DNA of 64,000 nt from positions 62,001 through 126,000 of the forward strand of contig JAPLHB010000109.1 of NCBI GenBank assembly GCA_026389845.1, written 5' to 3'. The notes beneath the pieces were generated by a model that was not told where the DNA came from, ran no database searches, and was given only the letters and a program-made list of their open reading frames with translations. Position numbers and translations under genes: made by a program. The first letter of the stretch is position 1; every line of letters starts with the position of its first letter. The DNA is from Chloroflexota bacterium (GTDB taxonomy: Bacteria > Chloroflexota > Anaerolineae > CG2-30-64-16). This document shows, in pieces, positions 54,001 to 60,856 of the stretch.

Positions 54001-54874
54001 CCGCGGGGGTGGCACGGTCGGTTGTCGTGCCGTCGCCCAACTGGCCCCAACCGTTGTCCCCCCAACACTTGGCTCCGCTGCCATGGACTGCATCCATCAG
54101 CGCACAGGTGTGTATACCGCCCGCGGCGATGGCCAACACCCCGCTTGCCAACCCACTGACGTCCACGGGGGTGGAACGGTGGATCGTCGTGCCGTCACCC
54201 AACTCGCCGTAGGTGTTGCCCCCCCAGCACTTGACCCCGCCGCCATGGACTGCGTCCATCAGCACACAGGTGTGACTCCCGCCCACGACGATGCCTGTCA
54301 TCACGCTCGCCAAGCCGCTCACATCAGTGGGAGTGTAACGATTGGTCGTCGTGCCATCGCCCAACTGGCCGGCGGCGTTGTTCCCCCAGCACTTGACCCC
54401 GCCGCCATGGACTACGTCCATCAGCGCACAGGTGTGATACCCGCCCGCCGCGATGGCCACCGCACCGCTCGCCAACCCGCTCACGTCCACGGGAGCCGTA
54501 CGGGTGGTCGTCGTGCCATCGCCCAACTCGCCGTAGGCGTTAAACCCCCAGCACTTGGCTCCGCCGCCCGTCGTCAGCGCACAGGTGTGGTACCAGCCGG
54601 CCGCGATCTGGGTGGCTGTTGCCAGCACTGCTGCGATCCCCGCGTCCGGCGCAGCGGCGACGAACTGACCAGCGTTCTCGATGAACATGACCGGGCTGGC
54701 GCGGAGCGCCTGGCTCACCGCGGCCTGGGTGGGCGCGGTCGCGGCCGGGCTAACCAGTGGTGCGAGAGGTTTCTGTTGCGCCGCACTGGGCACACTGCCT
54801 GCGGGCAACAGTAGGGCCAAGATCACCAACAGGCTGATGACGACAGCAGTTCTGCGGGAGAATCGAGCGGACAT
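48044..54874 (-). CDS. Giant secreted RCC1-repeat / CARDB protein
   Basis: A 2276-residue exported protein. After a signal peptide (about 1-36) come seven RCC1 blades (about 85-470), each HTCALMDAVHGGGAKCWG plus GQLGDGTTTDRYTP, with two cysteines per blade. Then a carboxypeptidase-regulatory-like domain, a DUF4350/GATase-like segment (LLFISSVSNN...ILLVDNDLFGG), a second regulatory-like domain, an invasin-like Ig domain, a long middle part, two CARDB domains (LVVSDDHPAPGATVVLSATV) and a terminal fibronectin-like domain. It lacks the YLP tail. The ATG at 54874 follows GAGAGGTG. Probably a cell-surface adhesion or scaffold protein; no catalytic site is clear. Near 1980 an insert (LELKFKADTGSLLKQTDTS) comes from hairpins. 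Confidence 0.82.
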   Translation of the reverse strand: MSARFSRRTAVVISLLVILALLLPAGSVPSAAQQKPLAPLVSPAATAPTQAAVSQALRASPVMFIENAGQFVAAAPDAGIAAVLATATQIAAGWYHTCALTTGGGAKCWGFNAYGELGDGTTTTRTAPVDVSGLASGAVAIAAGGYHTCALMDVVHGGGVKCWGNNAAGQLGDGTTTNRYTPTDVSGLASVMTGIVVGGSHTCVLMDAVHGGGVKCWGGNTYGELGDGTTIHRSTPVDVSGLASGVLAIAAGGIHTCALMDAVHGSGAKCWGDNGWGQLGDGTTTDRATPADVSGLASGVLAIAAGWYHTCALMDAVHGGAAKCWGYNGTGQLGDGTITDRYTPTDVSGLTNGVMTIAAGGGHTCALMDAVHGGGGKCWGYNYYGQLGDGTTTTGTAPVDVSGLVGGLVAIVAGGEHTCALMDAVQGGGAKCWGDNSYGQLGDGTTTDRHTPVDVVGYGGQVTYSVSGRVTDGDGHSIADVTVSIGEAGSAATDGNGAYTISGLAAGTYTLTPSKSGYTFSPASRTVTVPPDATEQDFVILTSSSGFVIGGFDSVRGGSGASLQYGSYYAQARGSISTNFPGATYKSFSTITSDALDGVDLLFISSVSNNNACINPLTTDEQSALRNYVDHGGCAILLVDNDLFGGSGTDAANESLIDPFGIDVDGTLGSEIVVIADPAGSSITNGPYGTVTSFTQAYPGWLSQLGTYASSLGTNSLGTGLAEIPTGKLQAGSGRVIIYSDGNSFFDSDASGAFPGNENLFLNTIEACLSDRYLISGRVTTGNDGFLSDVIISVSSSYSTVTDANGYYTLTLPAGTYTLTPTKPGYTFSPASRAVTVPPEATVQDFAATRHTTLAASPDSVPADNSATAQISLSDAPAGHRVRLSSSLAGSIFAQLDGMVNSDGQYTTTIHSSAAGTAHITAQDLTTGETFPASASVTFTPVVGDPQPPPSQPGDIVIADVKGDCGQINCPKDGFFMLGLDGLRLPLKATVDWKGQPLGTVEFTINDYTQSVTADAQGARFELDINQRLHEGPNVLSIVAHSSGKTSKPFDLHLDGYRLPQWIMDGVNALPTIGNQALVLEVAFPGQPLCKHKQGRPKEECEEFNFGFLPGDLNHFQWQTNIKMTLPTRGGAFEVEVSRERDRATTGRKPKAFLKLIGHEFDLEYHGRLSGVLGLETPYAVIQELGIGGSISREFNWDVGIAEALNALPPFGPSAYTALSAVPQVRDWLNDRAKLYVKITPEFSGDFTVAFQPAFHVADAQIGLDFPVELGAQADLWVVEGHIYGGLGGKGTFGYSDDDVRIVSVKAYGYGGYKFRLAWFSLQDRGDWKLAEWPFGSGQMALTFASAAMEPLEWGLIGHSSVKDYATFRAQPDKRQAFAHNAVEIEPLGLTATTAITSVLVSNVYTYPEPSLAVQPVSGDALLLWVHDDIAKPVGQAQEIAFSRWDGSTWSVPAGVTDDDRLDGAPQVAWAAGGEGVAVWQRLNETLPITATFDVTTAQKIEIATAVYGPTLGTWSPVSLLTNNAALDMTPHLTANAAGKLLTAWRQNDAGLLSGTVTDTDRIVAAFYDGGWGTAAVAVDGIPGLVDLAAGYGMDAATIAFTRYLTPTGSVTPTLQLFTAAWDGSAWAAPVQRTDDGLGHRSPQVVYNAANEPLVVWLVGTGQGATGQGQALSLRNLATAAVVTLTLPAEIGAIDEFRVVQDAAGNLAAVFTSQAGQRDLFVAFFDQAHGVWGNPVRLTDDRASEAYPAPGLDPTGRLLLGYAATAITPITHTTTMPETGEVVTYTLPTEGQTDLLTLSHAFVRNLTLADTDLVVSDDHPAPGATVVLSATVHNTGDLALDGVAVNFYDGDPDAGGTLIATQVWPAALAAGFTATLTTTYTVPETGSVRDLYAAADPANAIAESSEADNTAHLAAFGPDLELAAAGAEPWGGSDVGLVTVIHNLGTTGSPTTTVAFYADDLELKFKADTGSLLKQTDTSAAQSASADFQFQPANSFAGLVVTDTLPALAAGATFTLTTPWNYGVLPEGSYALTATANPGGASFTEVVTANNTSSLALPVRPDLSVNPLYVWAVPLPDGTMVVTAAVSNFGSVAAPAATVEIYVDAVFSDTARLRTLTLPAIAPASQVYVTATWGSPMAGEHTFYVLVNADRSVAELTWANNVASAWAAGPLTDLAAAKESGGARLTWTHGGRSVARYEVYRSTNPYFTPGGADSQKLNDVPPPAAGNTVSYTDAGAFGSPTGAYFYVVVTVDRAGLVYPASNRVGAFSFGLTPGAP
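48882..48995. repeat. Four consecutive hairpins translated within the RCC1 protein
   Basis: AGTCGGCTGAAGCCGACT, AGTCTGCTTCAGCAGACT, CCTTGAACTTCAGTTCAAGG and CCTGCGAATGAATTCGCAGG lie one after another. Three share a CTTCAG/CTGAAG centre. They are read in frame between two CARDB-like stretches. Confidence 0.8.
53530..54600. repeat. Tandem DNA repeats encoding seven RCC1 blades
   Basis: Units of about 156 bases with near-identical stretches such as CCATGGACTGCGTCCATCA in most units. The low divergence points to recent expansion or gene conversion. Confidence 0.8.
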
Positions 54875-55051
54875 GGCAGCACCTCTCAACGTTGAACAGG
54901 GGCAGGCCAGGCGCCTGCGAACGAACTATGTGACCGCGGCGCGAGCGAACGTTCGGATCGGGGAGGCTGTGTGCGGGGGGAGTCAGTGCAATGGCGCGCG
55001 GGCGGCGATCACACACAGCCCCGATGGTCTGCGAACGCCGATCTGGCACGG

Positions 55052-55080
55052 ATTGTGGCACTTGGGGGATGGGGCGTCAA
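55052..55080 (-). promoter_or_regulatory. Candidate promoter of the RCC1 protein gene
   Basis: TTGACG and CACAAT, 17 bases apart on the minus strand, about 175 bases before the start codon. The surrounding 36 bases match the toxin-antitoxin promoter at 55651 at about 30 positions. Confidence 0.5.
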
Positions 55081-55118
55081 GTGGGCGGAGGGCGCGCCAG
55101 CCATCATACCACCGCCCG

Positions 55119-55349
55119 TCATGCCGGCATCCCCACCACCTGTACCTGGAGTCGCTCCTTGACCACTTGGCGACCTGCCGCGAGCGCGTGGTCTATGGCA
55201 TCGAGCGTAGTCGCATGGTAGTAGCGCTCGCCGCACTCCTGGCAGACCTCGGCCTCGACGTCGTCTACGATGTAAAGCTGCCGCTGGAGCCAGTGAACCT
55301 TACGTACCTTCTTCTTGATCGTCTTCCCCCCGCAAAACTCGCAGATCAT
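55119..55349 (-). CDS. YgiT-type zinc-finger antitoxin
   Basis: A 76-residue protein with two CxxC pairs, MICEFCGG and EVCQECGERYY, the zinc-binding N-domain of the YgiT/MqsA family, followed by a short helical tail (HALAAGRQVVKERL). In this family the protein neutralises a toxin encoded just upstream. Its ATG overlaps the end of the toxin frame in an ATGA junction, but in the present sequence the toxin frame is broken before reaching it. The MqsA-like C-terminal HTH is absent, as is usual for the short versions paired with DUF4258 proteins. Confidence 0.85.
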   Translation of the reverse strand: MICEFCGGKTIKKKVRKVHWLQRQLYIVDDVEAEVCQECGERYYHATTLDAIDHALAAGRQVVKERLQVQVVGMPA

Positions 55350-55629
55350 GACGCCACCTCCACCGCATACACGGTGATGATCAGCAAATCCTCGACCTCG
55401 TGAAACCGGCAGACCACGTGAACGAGCCCGCGTCTCTCGCGCGACCCTCGATCCGGTAACGCGTGCCCCGAACGTCTTCCGTCATCCGCTTCTCGATGCG
55501 TCCCCGCAGAATGCAACGTTCAATATCCAGGCGTTCCAGCCCATCCGCCCACATTTCCTCTTCGGCATGGGTGGAAAGGTAGTAACGTCTGTCAATCACC
55601 AATTGACGGATCCGTTGCAAATCGCTCAT
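55346..55629 (-). pseudogene. DUF4258 toxin gene with a single-base frameshift
   Basis: The frame from ATG 55629 gives LSTHAEEEMWADGLERLDIE, then GTRYRIEGRARDAG, typical of DUF4258 toxins, but then runs into a short unrelated end (SFTWSAGFTRSRIC). Shifting one base at the G-run near 55424-55430 restores LVHVVCRFHEVEDLLIITVY, the expected C-terminus, which ends in TGA overlapping the ATG of the antitoxin gene. The gene is therefore complete except for one missing base. It may be a real inactivating mutation or a sequencing error in a short homopolymer. Confidence 0.8.
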
Positions 55630-55650
55630 CGTGTCTTGCTCTCTTGGGAG

Positions 55651-55679
55651 ATTGTAGCACTTGAGGGATAGAGCGTCAA
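55651..55679 (-). promoter_or_regulatory. Promoter of the DUF4258/YgiT operon
   Basis: TTGACG and TACAAT separated by 17 bases on the minus strand, about 22 bases before the toxin ATG. The whole segment is repeated, with about six differences, at 55050-55085. Confidence 0.65.
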
Positions 55680-55824
55680 CTAGGCAAAAGCTGCGCGCTG
55701 GCAGCGATCTCGCCCACACCCGCTGCTTTGTGGTGCGGTGATGCCAGTCTGGCGGGGAGTGTAGCGCCACAAGGAGGGGGTGTCTATTCGAGAGAGGCGA
55801 GTGAGGTTCCCGGTGGCTGCTCTC

Positions 55825-56076
55825 CTACCGCACCCCCGGTACCAGCGCCCGGCGCTCCGCCGGATAGGCCGCGAAGTGAGCGCGATACCATCGGTGGTTT
55901 GCGCGCGCCCGGGGGGCCAGGTTGGCGATGGTCCAGACGGCAAACGCCAGGCCCGCGAGCGACCACATCGCCAGCGCCCAGCCGAGCCACTCGATCATCT
56001 CGCTGAAGTAGTTCGGGCAGGAGATCCAGCGATACAGCCCGCCGTGTGGGATGACGTAACCTGTCTCGCCCCGCGC
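55825..56076 (-). pseudogene. 3' fragment of a steroid 5-alpha-reductase-family gene
   Basis: The frame encodes GYVIPHGGLYRWISCPNYFS followed by EMIEWLGWALAMWSLAGLAF and ANHRWYRAHFAAYPAERRAL, the conserved C-terminal part of the DUF1295 / 3-oxo-5-alpha-steroid 4-dehydrogenase family (membrane enzymes). Only about 80 of the usual 250 or so residues are left, and no start or N-terminal membrane helices precede them. The 5' part was lost by a deletion; upstream the sequence changes abruptly to the start of another gene. Confidence 0.75.
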
Positions 56077-56126
56077 ACCAGGTGGCCGCCCAGGTGGCCG
56101 GCCGCGCCGGTGACGACTGTGGTCAT
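56073..56126 (-). pseudogene. 5' remnant of an NAD-dependent epimerase gene
   Basis: From ATG 56126 the frame reads MTTVVTGAAGHLGGHLVR, the Rossmann NAD-binding start of SDR-type epimerases (GxxGxxG), and then breaks off into the steroid-reductase fragment in a different frame. About 18 residues remain. The joint lies close to base 56074. Confidence 0.65.
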
Positions 56127-56132
56127 CTTTGC

Positions 56133-56570
56133 CTACTTCGTCAGGTGACACACCCTACATGCTGCGTCCAGGCGGCCGAGATGAGTGGCCGACACGACCG
56201 GCGCGACCGGCGTGGTGGCCGCGACCGGTGTGGGCGGGGCAGCGTGGCACTCCAGGCAGGTCGTGTACCCTGTGTGGCTCGGCGGCAACGGTTTGGCGCC
56301 CGCGCCAGGGTCATCATTCGGATCGGGGATGTGACACAGCCCCATACAGTCAATTTCCTCATCGGCCGGCGCAGGGGTTGCCATGGGCGTCGCCGAGGCG
56401 TTGGATGTCGGGGAAACAGACCCGGAGACCACCGCAGGCGCGGTCTCCGCGGCCACAGGCGTGGCTACCGCGGCCGGTCCGCTATCTTCTTTTGCCACAG
56501 GCATGCAAGCCCCCACAACGAGGATCATGCCGACGAGAACTAAGAGGAAGCTGAGCCTCTTTGCGTTCAT
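56133..56570 (-). CDS. Small triheme cytochrome c lipoprotein
   Basis: A lipoprotein signal ends VVGAC (Cys22), followed by an Ala/Thr/Pro-rich stalk of about 60 residues. Three heme-binding motifs follow: CMGLCH (with three residues between the cysteines), CLECH and CRVCH. The last lies four residues from the end. It would carry electrons outside the membrane. The ATG at 56570 was chosen; a TTG six codons upstream is possible, and neither has a good ribosome-binding site. It lies downstream of the nine-heme gene, separated by two hairpins, so it may be expressed separately or by read-through. Confidence 0.75.
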   Translation of the reverse strand: MNAKRLSFLLVLVGMILVVGACMPVAKEDSGPAAVATPVAAETAPAVVSGSVSPTSNASATPMATPAPADEEIDCMGLCHIPDPNDDPGAGAKPLPPSHTGYTTCLECHAAPPTPVAATTPVAPVVSATHLGRLDAACRVCHLTK

Positions 56571-56586
56571 TGATGAGAATCCCAAC

Positions 56587-56619
56587 AAGAGAGGGGAGAC
56601 CCCTGGTCTCCCCTCTCTT
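56587..56619. terminator. Palindrome between the two cytochrome genes
   Basis: Perfect 15-base arms (AAGAGAGGGGAGACC) around CCT; followed by TTTT on the plus strand. 33 bases in all, same architecture as the in-gene palindromes. Confidence 0.7.
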
Positions 56620-56630
56620 TTATATGCAGG

Positions 56631-56665
56631 GAGAAATCGGGTTTCGCACAGAAGCCCGATTTCTC
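56631..56665 (-). terminator. Palindrome directly after the nine-heme cytochrome gene
   Basis: Arms GAGAAATCGGGTTTC and GAAGCCCGATTTCTC (14 of 15 pairs) around GCACA, beginning eight bases after the stop codon on the minus strand. Confidence 0.7.
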
Positions 56666-56672
56666 AGTCAGA

Positions 56673-58811
56673 CTACTTCATCTCGGTCGCGCCCGCCGGC
56701 AGGCTGCCGGTCAGGTCCTTGATCGAAAGTTGCAGCAGGCTGACGGAACGCTTGAAATTGTGGATCGCCTGCGCCTGGCCCTGGTTGCCGTCGCCGGTGT
56801 CGGTGCCCCACATCACGCCGTAGACCAGGCGGAAGTTGAACCAGGCATTCGTGATCTTGGGATCAGTCTTGCCATCAGCGCCCTTGGGCAGGGTGGCGTA
56901 CGGATAGCCGGTCGGGCTCTTCTTGACGCCTGCCTTCTCCATACCGCTCCATAGGACGTTCAGCAGGCCCTTGACCTCATCCTGCACGCCCTCGATCTTG
57001 CCATTACCGTCGTAGTCGGCTTTGGCCTTCATGTTGAAGTCCTTCTGCTCGCCGTGGCAGCTCGTGCAGGCGGCGGTGTAATCGGTCTTGCCATCCGGGC
57101 TGATCGTGTTGAACGAGTGCCCGCCGACCTTCTCGAAGTTGGCATTCTTCGCATCGGTGAGGCCAGGCCACATGTGGCAGGTGACGCACGGGCCAGCGAT
57201 GTTGCCCTTGGTATCGCCGGCTTTGCTGAACATGAACTGGTTGAGCGTAGGATCCTTGGCAAAAGCCGGATTCTGGATCGGAGTCGCGCCGACCATCGTA
57301 CCGTGCGGCGAGTTCGGGACAATCTGGCCGTAGGTCTGGCCGCCGGTGTCGCTCAGCAATTCAGCAATGCTGCTGTAGTGCGGGCTGCTCGCGGTCTTGC
57401 CGGCCATGAAATCATCGGAATTGACACGGCTGTTGTGGCACTCGAAGCAGGTGGCGGACAGACCGACGTCCTTCTTGACTTCGAACGGCAGTTCGATCGG
57501 TTTGCTAACGATGCGCAACTGGAAGGCATTCGCATCGCTGTGGGGGTCATGGCAGGTAGCGCAGACGATGGTCTGCTTGGTATTATCCCAGCTCGCCGGA
57601 TTCTTAGGGTCACCGAGGAACGAAACGTAACCGTTGCCGGAGTGGCAGCGGACGCAGGCCTGCTCGCCGATGCCCACGGGGGTGTTGAACGCGGCCGCTT
57701 CCTTGTCGGAGTGACCGGCGCTTTTGAGCTGCTCGCCCTTGTCGTGGCGGCTGCTGCCGTTGTGGCAGACATCACAGACGCCTTCATCCTGGCTGGACTG
57801 CATGATCGCGGCGCCATTCTTAACGTGATCGGCTGCCGGCCCATGGCACTGCTCGCACTGGATGTTCGCCATGTTCTTGACGACCGCCGGGGCAGCCGCA
57901 AAGTTGCTGTCGCCCCCCTTGCCGGCAGCGTCAATCTGCTTGTAGGTGGGGAAGACCCAAGCGGCCTTGGTCATGGCATCTTTGAAGCCGCCGCTGTCAA
58001 CACCGTAAGGCGCGGCGTAGTAGCCGGTGGTATGGCAGCTCGCACAACTCTCGGTGTAATGGGTAGCCACGGCGGGCGTTCGCTTGTTGTCAACTTCATC
58101 AGAAAAGATCTTAGCGTGGCCCGTCTTGGCCCACTCTTCTACCTTCGCCGCATGGCAGGTGGCGCACTTGCCATCGGTGACGCCGATGTACGTGCCAGCG
58201 TGTATCTGGACGCCGCCGACCTCGCCGCCCCCACCCAGACTACAGGTGGCCGCGTAGTAGCCAGCCACATCCGGCGTGAACTTAGTCTGCATGGTGTTGG
58301 TGAAGACCAAGGTTGTCTTAGAGCCGGCCGGCTTGATCAGCGACCACGCCGGTTTTCCTGGATTCTTGGCATCATCCGACACGCATGCGGCATACACCGG
58401 GACGTTAATCGGCACATTGTTCAGGCCAGTTGTGCCCATGGAAATCGTAGCATTGTATGCACCGACCACCGTGTCGGTCATCAGCTTGACCGTGGCGGTC
58501 AAGACGTTCGGATCCTTGGCGACGTTCGCTGCAACGGACACAATACTGACTTCAGCATTCGGCGGCAGCGGCGCCGGGGTGAGCGTAATCGTGATGGGCT
58601 TCTCGACGACCTTCTCGACGATCTTCTCGACCGGCTTCTCGACGATCTTCTCGACCGGTTTCTCGACGACCTTCTCGACGATCACCGTCTCTTTGACGGT
58701 GACGGGGGCGGGCGCTGGGGCGGGCTGCGAGCAGGCTCCGAGGGCCAGGGCGGCCAACAGGATGGCCGCGACCCCGACGGCGATGACGACATTCTTGGGC
58801 AGGTTCTTCAT
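56673..58811 (-). CDS. Nine-heme cytochrome c lipoprotein
   Basis: A 712-residue extracytoplasmic electron carrier. The lipobox is LGAC (Cys27), followed by a stalk of EKIVEKPVEKIVEKV repeats. After a beta domain come nine CxxCH motifs, in order CATCH, CASCH, CEQCH, CDVCH, CVRCH, CATCH, CFECH, CVTCH, CTSCH, with extra histidines able to serve as distal ligands. The ATG at 58811 was chosen for GGAGGA just upstream. It resembles the multiheme cytochromes of Chloroflexota and cytochrome c554 relatives, but no active site for nitrogen or sulfur chemistry is recognisable, so its partner is unknown. An operator-like palindrome lies about 250 bases upstream. Confidence 0.9.
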   Translation of the reverse strand: MKNLPKNVVIAVGVAAILLAALALGACSQPAPAPAPVTVKETVIVEKVVEKPVEKIVEKPVEKIVEKVVEKPITITLTPAPLPPNAEVSIVSVAANVAKDPNVLTATVKLMTDTVVGAYNATISMGTTGLNNVPINVPVYAACVSDDAKNPGKPAWSLIKPAGSKTTLVFTNTMQTKFTPDVAGYYAATCSLGGGGEVGGVQIHAGTYIGVTDGKCATCHAAKVEEWAKTGHAKIFSDEVDNKRTPAVATHYTESCASCHTTGYYAAPYGVDSGGFKDAMTKAAWVFPTYKQIDAAGKGGDSNFAAAPAVVKNMANIQCEQCHGPAADHVKNGAAIMQSSQDEGVCDVCHNGSSRHDKGEQLKSAGHSDKEAAAFNTPVGIGEQACVRCHSGNGYVSFLGDPKNPASWDNTKQTIVCATCHDPHSDANAFQLRIVSKPIELPFEVKKDVGLSATCFECHNSRVNSDDFMAGKTASSPHYSSIAELLSDTGGQTYGQIVPNSPHGTMVGATPIQNPAFAKDPTLNQFMFSKAGDTKGNIAGPCVTCHMWPGLTDAKNANFEKVGGHSFNTISPDGKTDYTAACTSCHGEQKDFNMKAKADYDGNGKIEGVQDEVKGLLNVLWSGMEKAGVKKSPTGYPYATLPKGADGKTDPKITNAWFNFRLVYGVMWGTDTGDGNQGQAQAIHNFKRSVSLLQLSIKDLTGSLPAGATEMK

Positions 58812-59058
58812 ACATTCCTCCGGACAGTTTGTTTGGATGTTCGATCGGTGAATGACTTCAAGAGTCAAGCGAAATTTATCGGACGTTAAGCCACACCTCC
58901 TTTCCAAAGCCCAATGCTATTCGACAAAACAACCGACGATCCGGTCTGGTCGAAAACAGGTCATAGTGGATGAGCAGGGAACGCATCGGGCCGATATATC
59001 CAGGTAGATGCACCAGGCTGGCAGCGATTTTTTCAGGCGAATCTGCCGTGAGGCAGAC

Positions 59059-59081
59059 ACACAATAGTTGTGTATATTTTA
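59059..59081 (-). promoter_or_regulatory. Candidate promoter and operator of the multiheme cytochrome gene
   Basis: A TAAAAT box (minus strand, 59076-59081) is immediately followed by a perfect palindrome ACACAA-TAG-TTGTGT (59059-59073), where a repressor could block initiation. The 58812-59287 spacer otherwise holds a 250-base leader with an isolated AAAGGAGGTG sequence near 58900 but no convincing gene. Confidence 0.4.
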
Positions 59082-59203
59082 TCACGTTCGTAAACGCGCA
59101 AGCATGATGACGGTCATATTGTAACATAATGCACGTTACGAATAAGATTACGTGCCAGATGAAGTACCTGGCGCAGACGGACGAGGGATTGAACAGGCCG
59201 TTC

Positions 59204-59233
59204 TTGCTGTTCCGAGAACGCCGGGCGTATAAT
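59204..59233 (+). promoter_or_regulatory. Promoter of the MATE exporter gene
   Basis: TTGCTG and a perfect TATAAT separated by 18 bases, about 55 bases before the ATG. Confidence 0.55.
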
Positions 59234-59287
59234 CTCCTCTGCTGCTGACACAGCGTCATCTCACCCGAAGGACGTCCCATCAAACTC

Positions 59288-60652
59288 ATGCATCTGGCTC
59301 CCACCCTCCCCCAACGCGTCCGCCTGGGCCTCTTCGATTCTGATGCCCGCCGCGTGCTGGCGCTGGCGTTGCCGGCCGTCGGCGAGCAACTGCTCAACAT
59401 GACCATCGGCCTGGCCGATACCTTCATGGTGGGCCACCTGGGCGCGGAGGCAGTAGCGGCCGTGGGACTGGCGAACCAGGCCGTCCTGCTCGTGACCACC
59501 TTCTTCGCCGCGGTCGCGACGGGCGTGACCGCGCTCGTCGCCCGGCACACGGGCGCGGCCGAGGGCGATCGGGCGAACGGCATCACCCACCAGGGTTACT
59601 TGCTGGGGGCGGCGCTGGGCGTGGCGATGACGGCGCTCGGCCTGGCCCTGGCGACGCCGACGATGCACGTGCTGCAGGCCCCGGTCGAAGTGGTGGCGCC
59701 GGGCGCCAACTACCTGAGCATTGTGGCCGTCACCTTTCTGCTGGCTTCCTGGATGTTTATCGGAAACGCGGCGTTGCGCGGCTCCGGCGACACGCGCTCG
59801 CCCATGCTGATCATGCTGGCGGTCAACGTCGTCAATATCATCGTGGCCTACGCGTACATCTACGGCCTGGGGCCACTGCCGGCGCTCGGCGTGGCCGGAT
59901 CCGCCATCGGCGCGGCAACCGGCCGCGGCGCGGGCGGGCTGATCGTCACTTATCTCCTCTGGCGCGGCCGGGCGGGATTGCGCCTGCGCCTGCGCCATCT
60001 ACTGCCCGATGGGGCGCAGATCAAGCGCATCCTCAACATCGGCCTGCCGGCCGGCGCCGAGCAGTTGCTCATGCGCTTCGCGATGACCGCGTACACGATG
60101 ACCGTGGCGACGCTGGGCACGCAGGCGTTCGCCGCGCACCAACTGGCGCTGCAAGGAGAGTCGCTTTCGTATATGCCCGGCTTCGGGTTCGCCGTGGCCG
60201 CCACCACGCTCGTAGGACAGGACCTCGGCGCGGGCAATCCCGCACGGGCCAGGGCCGATGCGTACCTGGCGAGCCGCCTGGCCGCGATCGTGATGACGGC
60301 CATGGGTGTGCTCTTCTTCGTCTTCCCTGCCCAAATCATGGGCGTCTTCATCAATGACCCCGAGGTGATCCGCCTGGGCATCTGGCCGCTGCGGCTGGTG
60401 GCCTTTTCGCAGCCGGCCCTGGCGTTGGTAATGGTGCTGTCAGGCGCACTGCGCGGCGCGGGGGATACGCGCGCGACCCTGGCGATCACCGGAAGTAGCC
60501 TCTGGCTGGTCCGCCTGCCGCTGGCGCTGCTGCTGGTCGGTCCGTTCGGCCTGGTCGGCGCGTGGATCGCGATGGGCGTAGACCTGAACCTGCGCGGCCT
60601 GGGGATGTGGCTGCGGTTTCGCAGCAGCAAGTGGGCGCGGCTGAAAGTGTAG
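59288..60652 (+). CDS. MATE-family multidrug/metabolite exporter
   Basis: A 454-residue membrane protein with about 12 predicted helices in two similar halves, typical of NorM/DinF-type antiporters driven by Na+ or H+. Family marks are ALPAVGEQLLNMTIGLADTF, ALVARHTGA, and in the second half GLPAGAEQLLMRF, LVGQDLGAGNPARA and GALRGAGDTR, the MATE signature repeated in both halves (GNAALRGSGDTRSP). The substrate cannot be told. It starts with ATG 59288, with GAAGG about 13 bases upstream. It has its own promoter and no regulator next to it. Confidence 0.93.
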   Translation: MHLAPTLPQRVRLGLFDSDARRVLALALPAVGEQLLNMTIGLADTFMVGHLGAEAVAAVGLANQAVLLVTTFFAAVATGVTALVARHTGAAEGDRANGITHQGYLLGAALGVAMTALGLALATPTMHVLQAPVEVVAPGANYLSIVAVTFLLASWMFIGNAALRGSGDTRSPMLIMLAVNVVNIIVAYAYIYGLGPLPALGVAGSAIGAATGRGAGGLIVTYLLWRGRAGLRLRLRHLLPDGAQIKRILNIGLPAGAEQLLMRFAMTAYTMTVATLGTQAFAAHQLALQGESLSYMPGFGFAVAATTLVGQDLGAGNPARARADAYLASRLAAIVMTAMGVLFFVFPAQIMGVFINDPEVIRLGIWPLRLVAFSQPALALVMVLSGALRGAGDTRATLAITGSSLWLVRLPLALLLVGPFGLVGAWIAMGVDLNLRGLGMWLRFRSSKWARLKV

Positions 60653-60674
60653 GGAAACATAAAACGAAAAGCGT

Positions 60675-60730
60675 AACCCGCAAACTGCAAACTGCAAATC
60701 GCACCACGCACCACGCACCACGCACCACGC
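60675..60730. repeat. GCAAACT and CGCACCA tandem repeats
   Basis: Two or three GCAAACT units followed by four ACCACGC units fill the MATE-mreB spacer before the mreB promoter. Confidence 0.8.
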
Positions 60731-60761
60731 CGAAGGCCGGAGGCGCGTTGCGCAGCCGTTT

Positions 60762-60790
60762 TTGCACGGTGGTTGTGTTTGACGTATAAT
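60762..60790 (+). promoter_or_regulatory. Promoter of mreB
   Basis: TTGCAC and a perfect TATAAT separated by 17 bases, about 66 bases before the ATG. Confidence 0.65.
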
Positions 60791-60856
60791 CATCTCAGCA
60801 TTCCAGGCGCGACGCGCTTCCGATAGTACGCCGCACCTTCCGACGCAGGAGCGACT

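Noticed and set aside
58876..59110. Short minus-strand frame in the cytochrome leader with a perfect AAAGGAGGTG
   Set aside because: The Shine-Dalgarno-like sequence is followed by GTG GCT TAA, too short to be a gene, and the longer frame upstream has no recognisable motif.
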